In this document: positions 63,471 to 64,000 of the stretch, piece by piece
Numbering within the stretch: the first letter of the stretch is position 1
Layout of the letters: each line of letters starts with the position of its first letter
Assembly (NCBI GenBank): GCA_009792885.1
Contig: WMCF01000018.1
Span: 6,106,050 to 6,170,049, forward strand
Source of the DNA: Eremophila alpestris peregrina
Lineage: Eukaryota > Chordata > Aves > Passeriformes > Alaudidae
Direction: 5' to 3'
Length of the DNA: 64,000 nt
Notes under the pieces: model-generated
Database searches by the model: none
The model's input: the letters and a program-made list of their open reading frames with translations, nothing else
What the model was told of the DNA's origin: nothing
Made by a program: the position numbers and the translations under genes

Positions 63471-64000
63471 CTATCAGGTGGAGAGAGGAAAAGGGAGGGG
63501 GGAAAAAAGCAAAACTCTCTTGATGAAACACCCCCTTATGGGGATTTGCTGGTTTCACACTGTTGAACTAGATTTCCCAAACAATCCAAATTATGGATAT
63601 CCTTTGGACCCAACCAGTAAGCTAAAAAAAAATGGTCACATAGATGGGAAAGACATTTATAAGTCAGTTACCCCTTTGGCATGATCATGTTTATTTATGA
63701 ATAGTATACATACAGTTCTGTTGTCCTAAATCCAACAGGAAGCAAATGAAGGAAATTATTTCCCATGGAGTTCATGGTTCCCAACATTTCCTGTGTGGCA
63801 CTTGTCCCATAGCACTCTTTGCACTTTTTTTTCCCCCCAAGTGTTCTGAGTGCTGCTCCAGCATTTCTTTCACGTGTGTGCTGCTGTGGTGTTCCTCTCT
63901 CTCTCCCCAACACTCAGGCACACACAGCTCCTTCCAGATCACTGGATTTTCACTCAGACCCTCCTGAGCACAAACTCATTGTCAGCCCTGTATGGTGTCT

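Larger units (their letters stand above)
58937..64000 (-). other. ZMYND11: ZMYND11 intron upstream of the PHD exon (partial)
   Basis: I searched for the 92 N-terminal codons (ending roughly GYWLPGDEI) and did not find them, so this is the 3' part of an intron at least 5.1 kb long. It holds a dense CpG island (61409-61608), an adjacent tetranucleotide-like repeat, and a splice-bounded candidate exon (63407-63470). A GGTCCCTTCCAGTCT block at about 59374 faintly recalls CR1. Confidence 0.75.

Noticed and set aside
58937..64000. Possible N-terminal ZMYND11 coding exons
   Set aside because: No - strand stretch translates to the expected first 92 residues next to a donor site. The exons should lie past base 64000.

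Overview
This is a vertebrate nuclear genome window, most likely from a bird. The coding exons are split by GT-AG introns and encode proteins almost identical, as I remember them, to the human proteins. The introns are compact, there are no mammalian SINEs, repeat content is low, and the clearest dispersed-repeat trace resembles the 3' end of a CR1 LINE. The bird assignment is an inference; a reptile is the alternative.

Two genes lie tail to tail. On the + strand (1 to about 23.3 kb) is the 3' end of DIP2C: a large intron (1-10780), five terminal coding exons (10781-20454) giving the last 227 residues, and a 3' UTR of about 2.9 kb. On the - strand (about 30.95 to 64 kb) is ZMYND11 (BS69), a histone H3.3K36me3 reader. 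Twelve coding exons (33269-58936) give 510 residues, matching residues 93-602 of the 602-residue human protein with no length change: PHD, bromodomain, C4 zinc finger, PWWP, coiled coil and MYND. The first 92 codons are not found in the window and should lie beyond 64000. The same convergent DIP2C/ZMYND11 pair is found at human 10p15.3, which supports both assignments. The genes share a neighbourhood, not a known pathway: DIP2C is an acyl-adenylate-type lipid-metabolism protein and ZMYND11 a chromatin co-repressor.

Between the two polyadenylation signals lie about 7.6 kb of intergenic DNA. It contains a GC-rich stretch (about 26-28.7 kb) with a G-rich 18-bp tandem repeat and no gene I can support. 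Nearly all other long open frames in the window are chance frames in intron, UTR or intergenic DNA.

I found no mobile gene cluster, CRISPR array, tRNA, viral element or clearly new system. The points most worth a second look are a dense CpG island inside the ZMYND11 intron (61.41-61.61 kb), a splice-bounded candidate non-coding exon (63407-63470, -), an open frame running 157 codons past a ZMYND11 donor site, and altered adenylation-core motifs in the DIP2C C-terminus.
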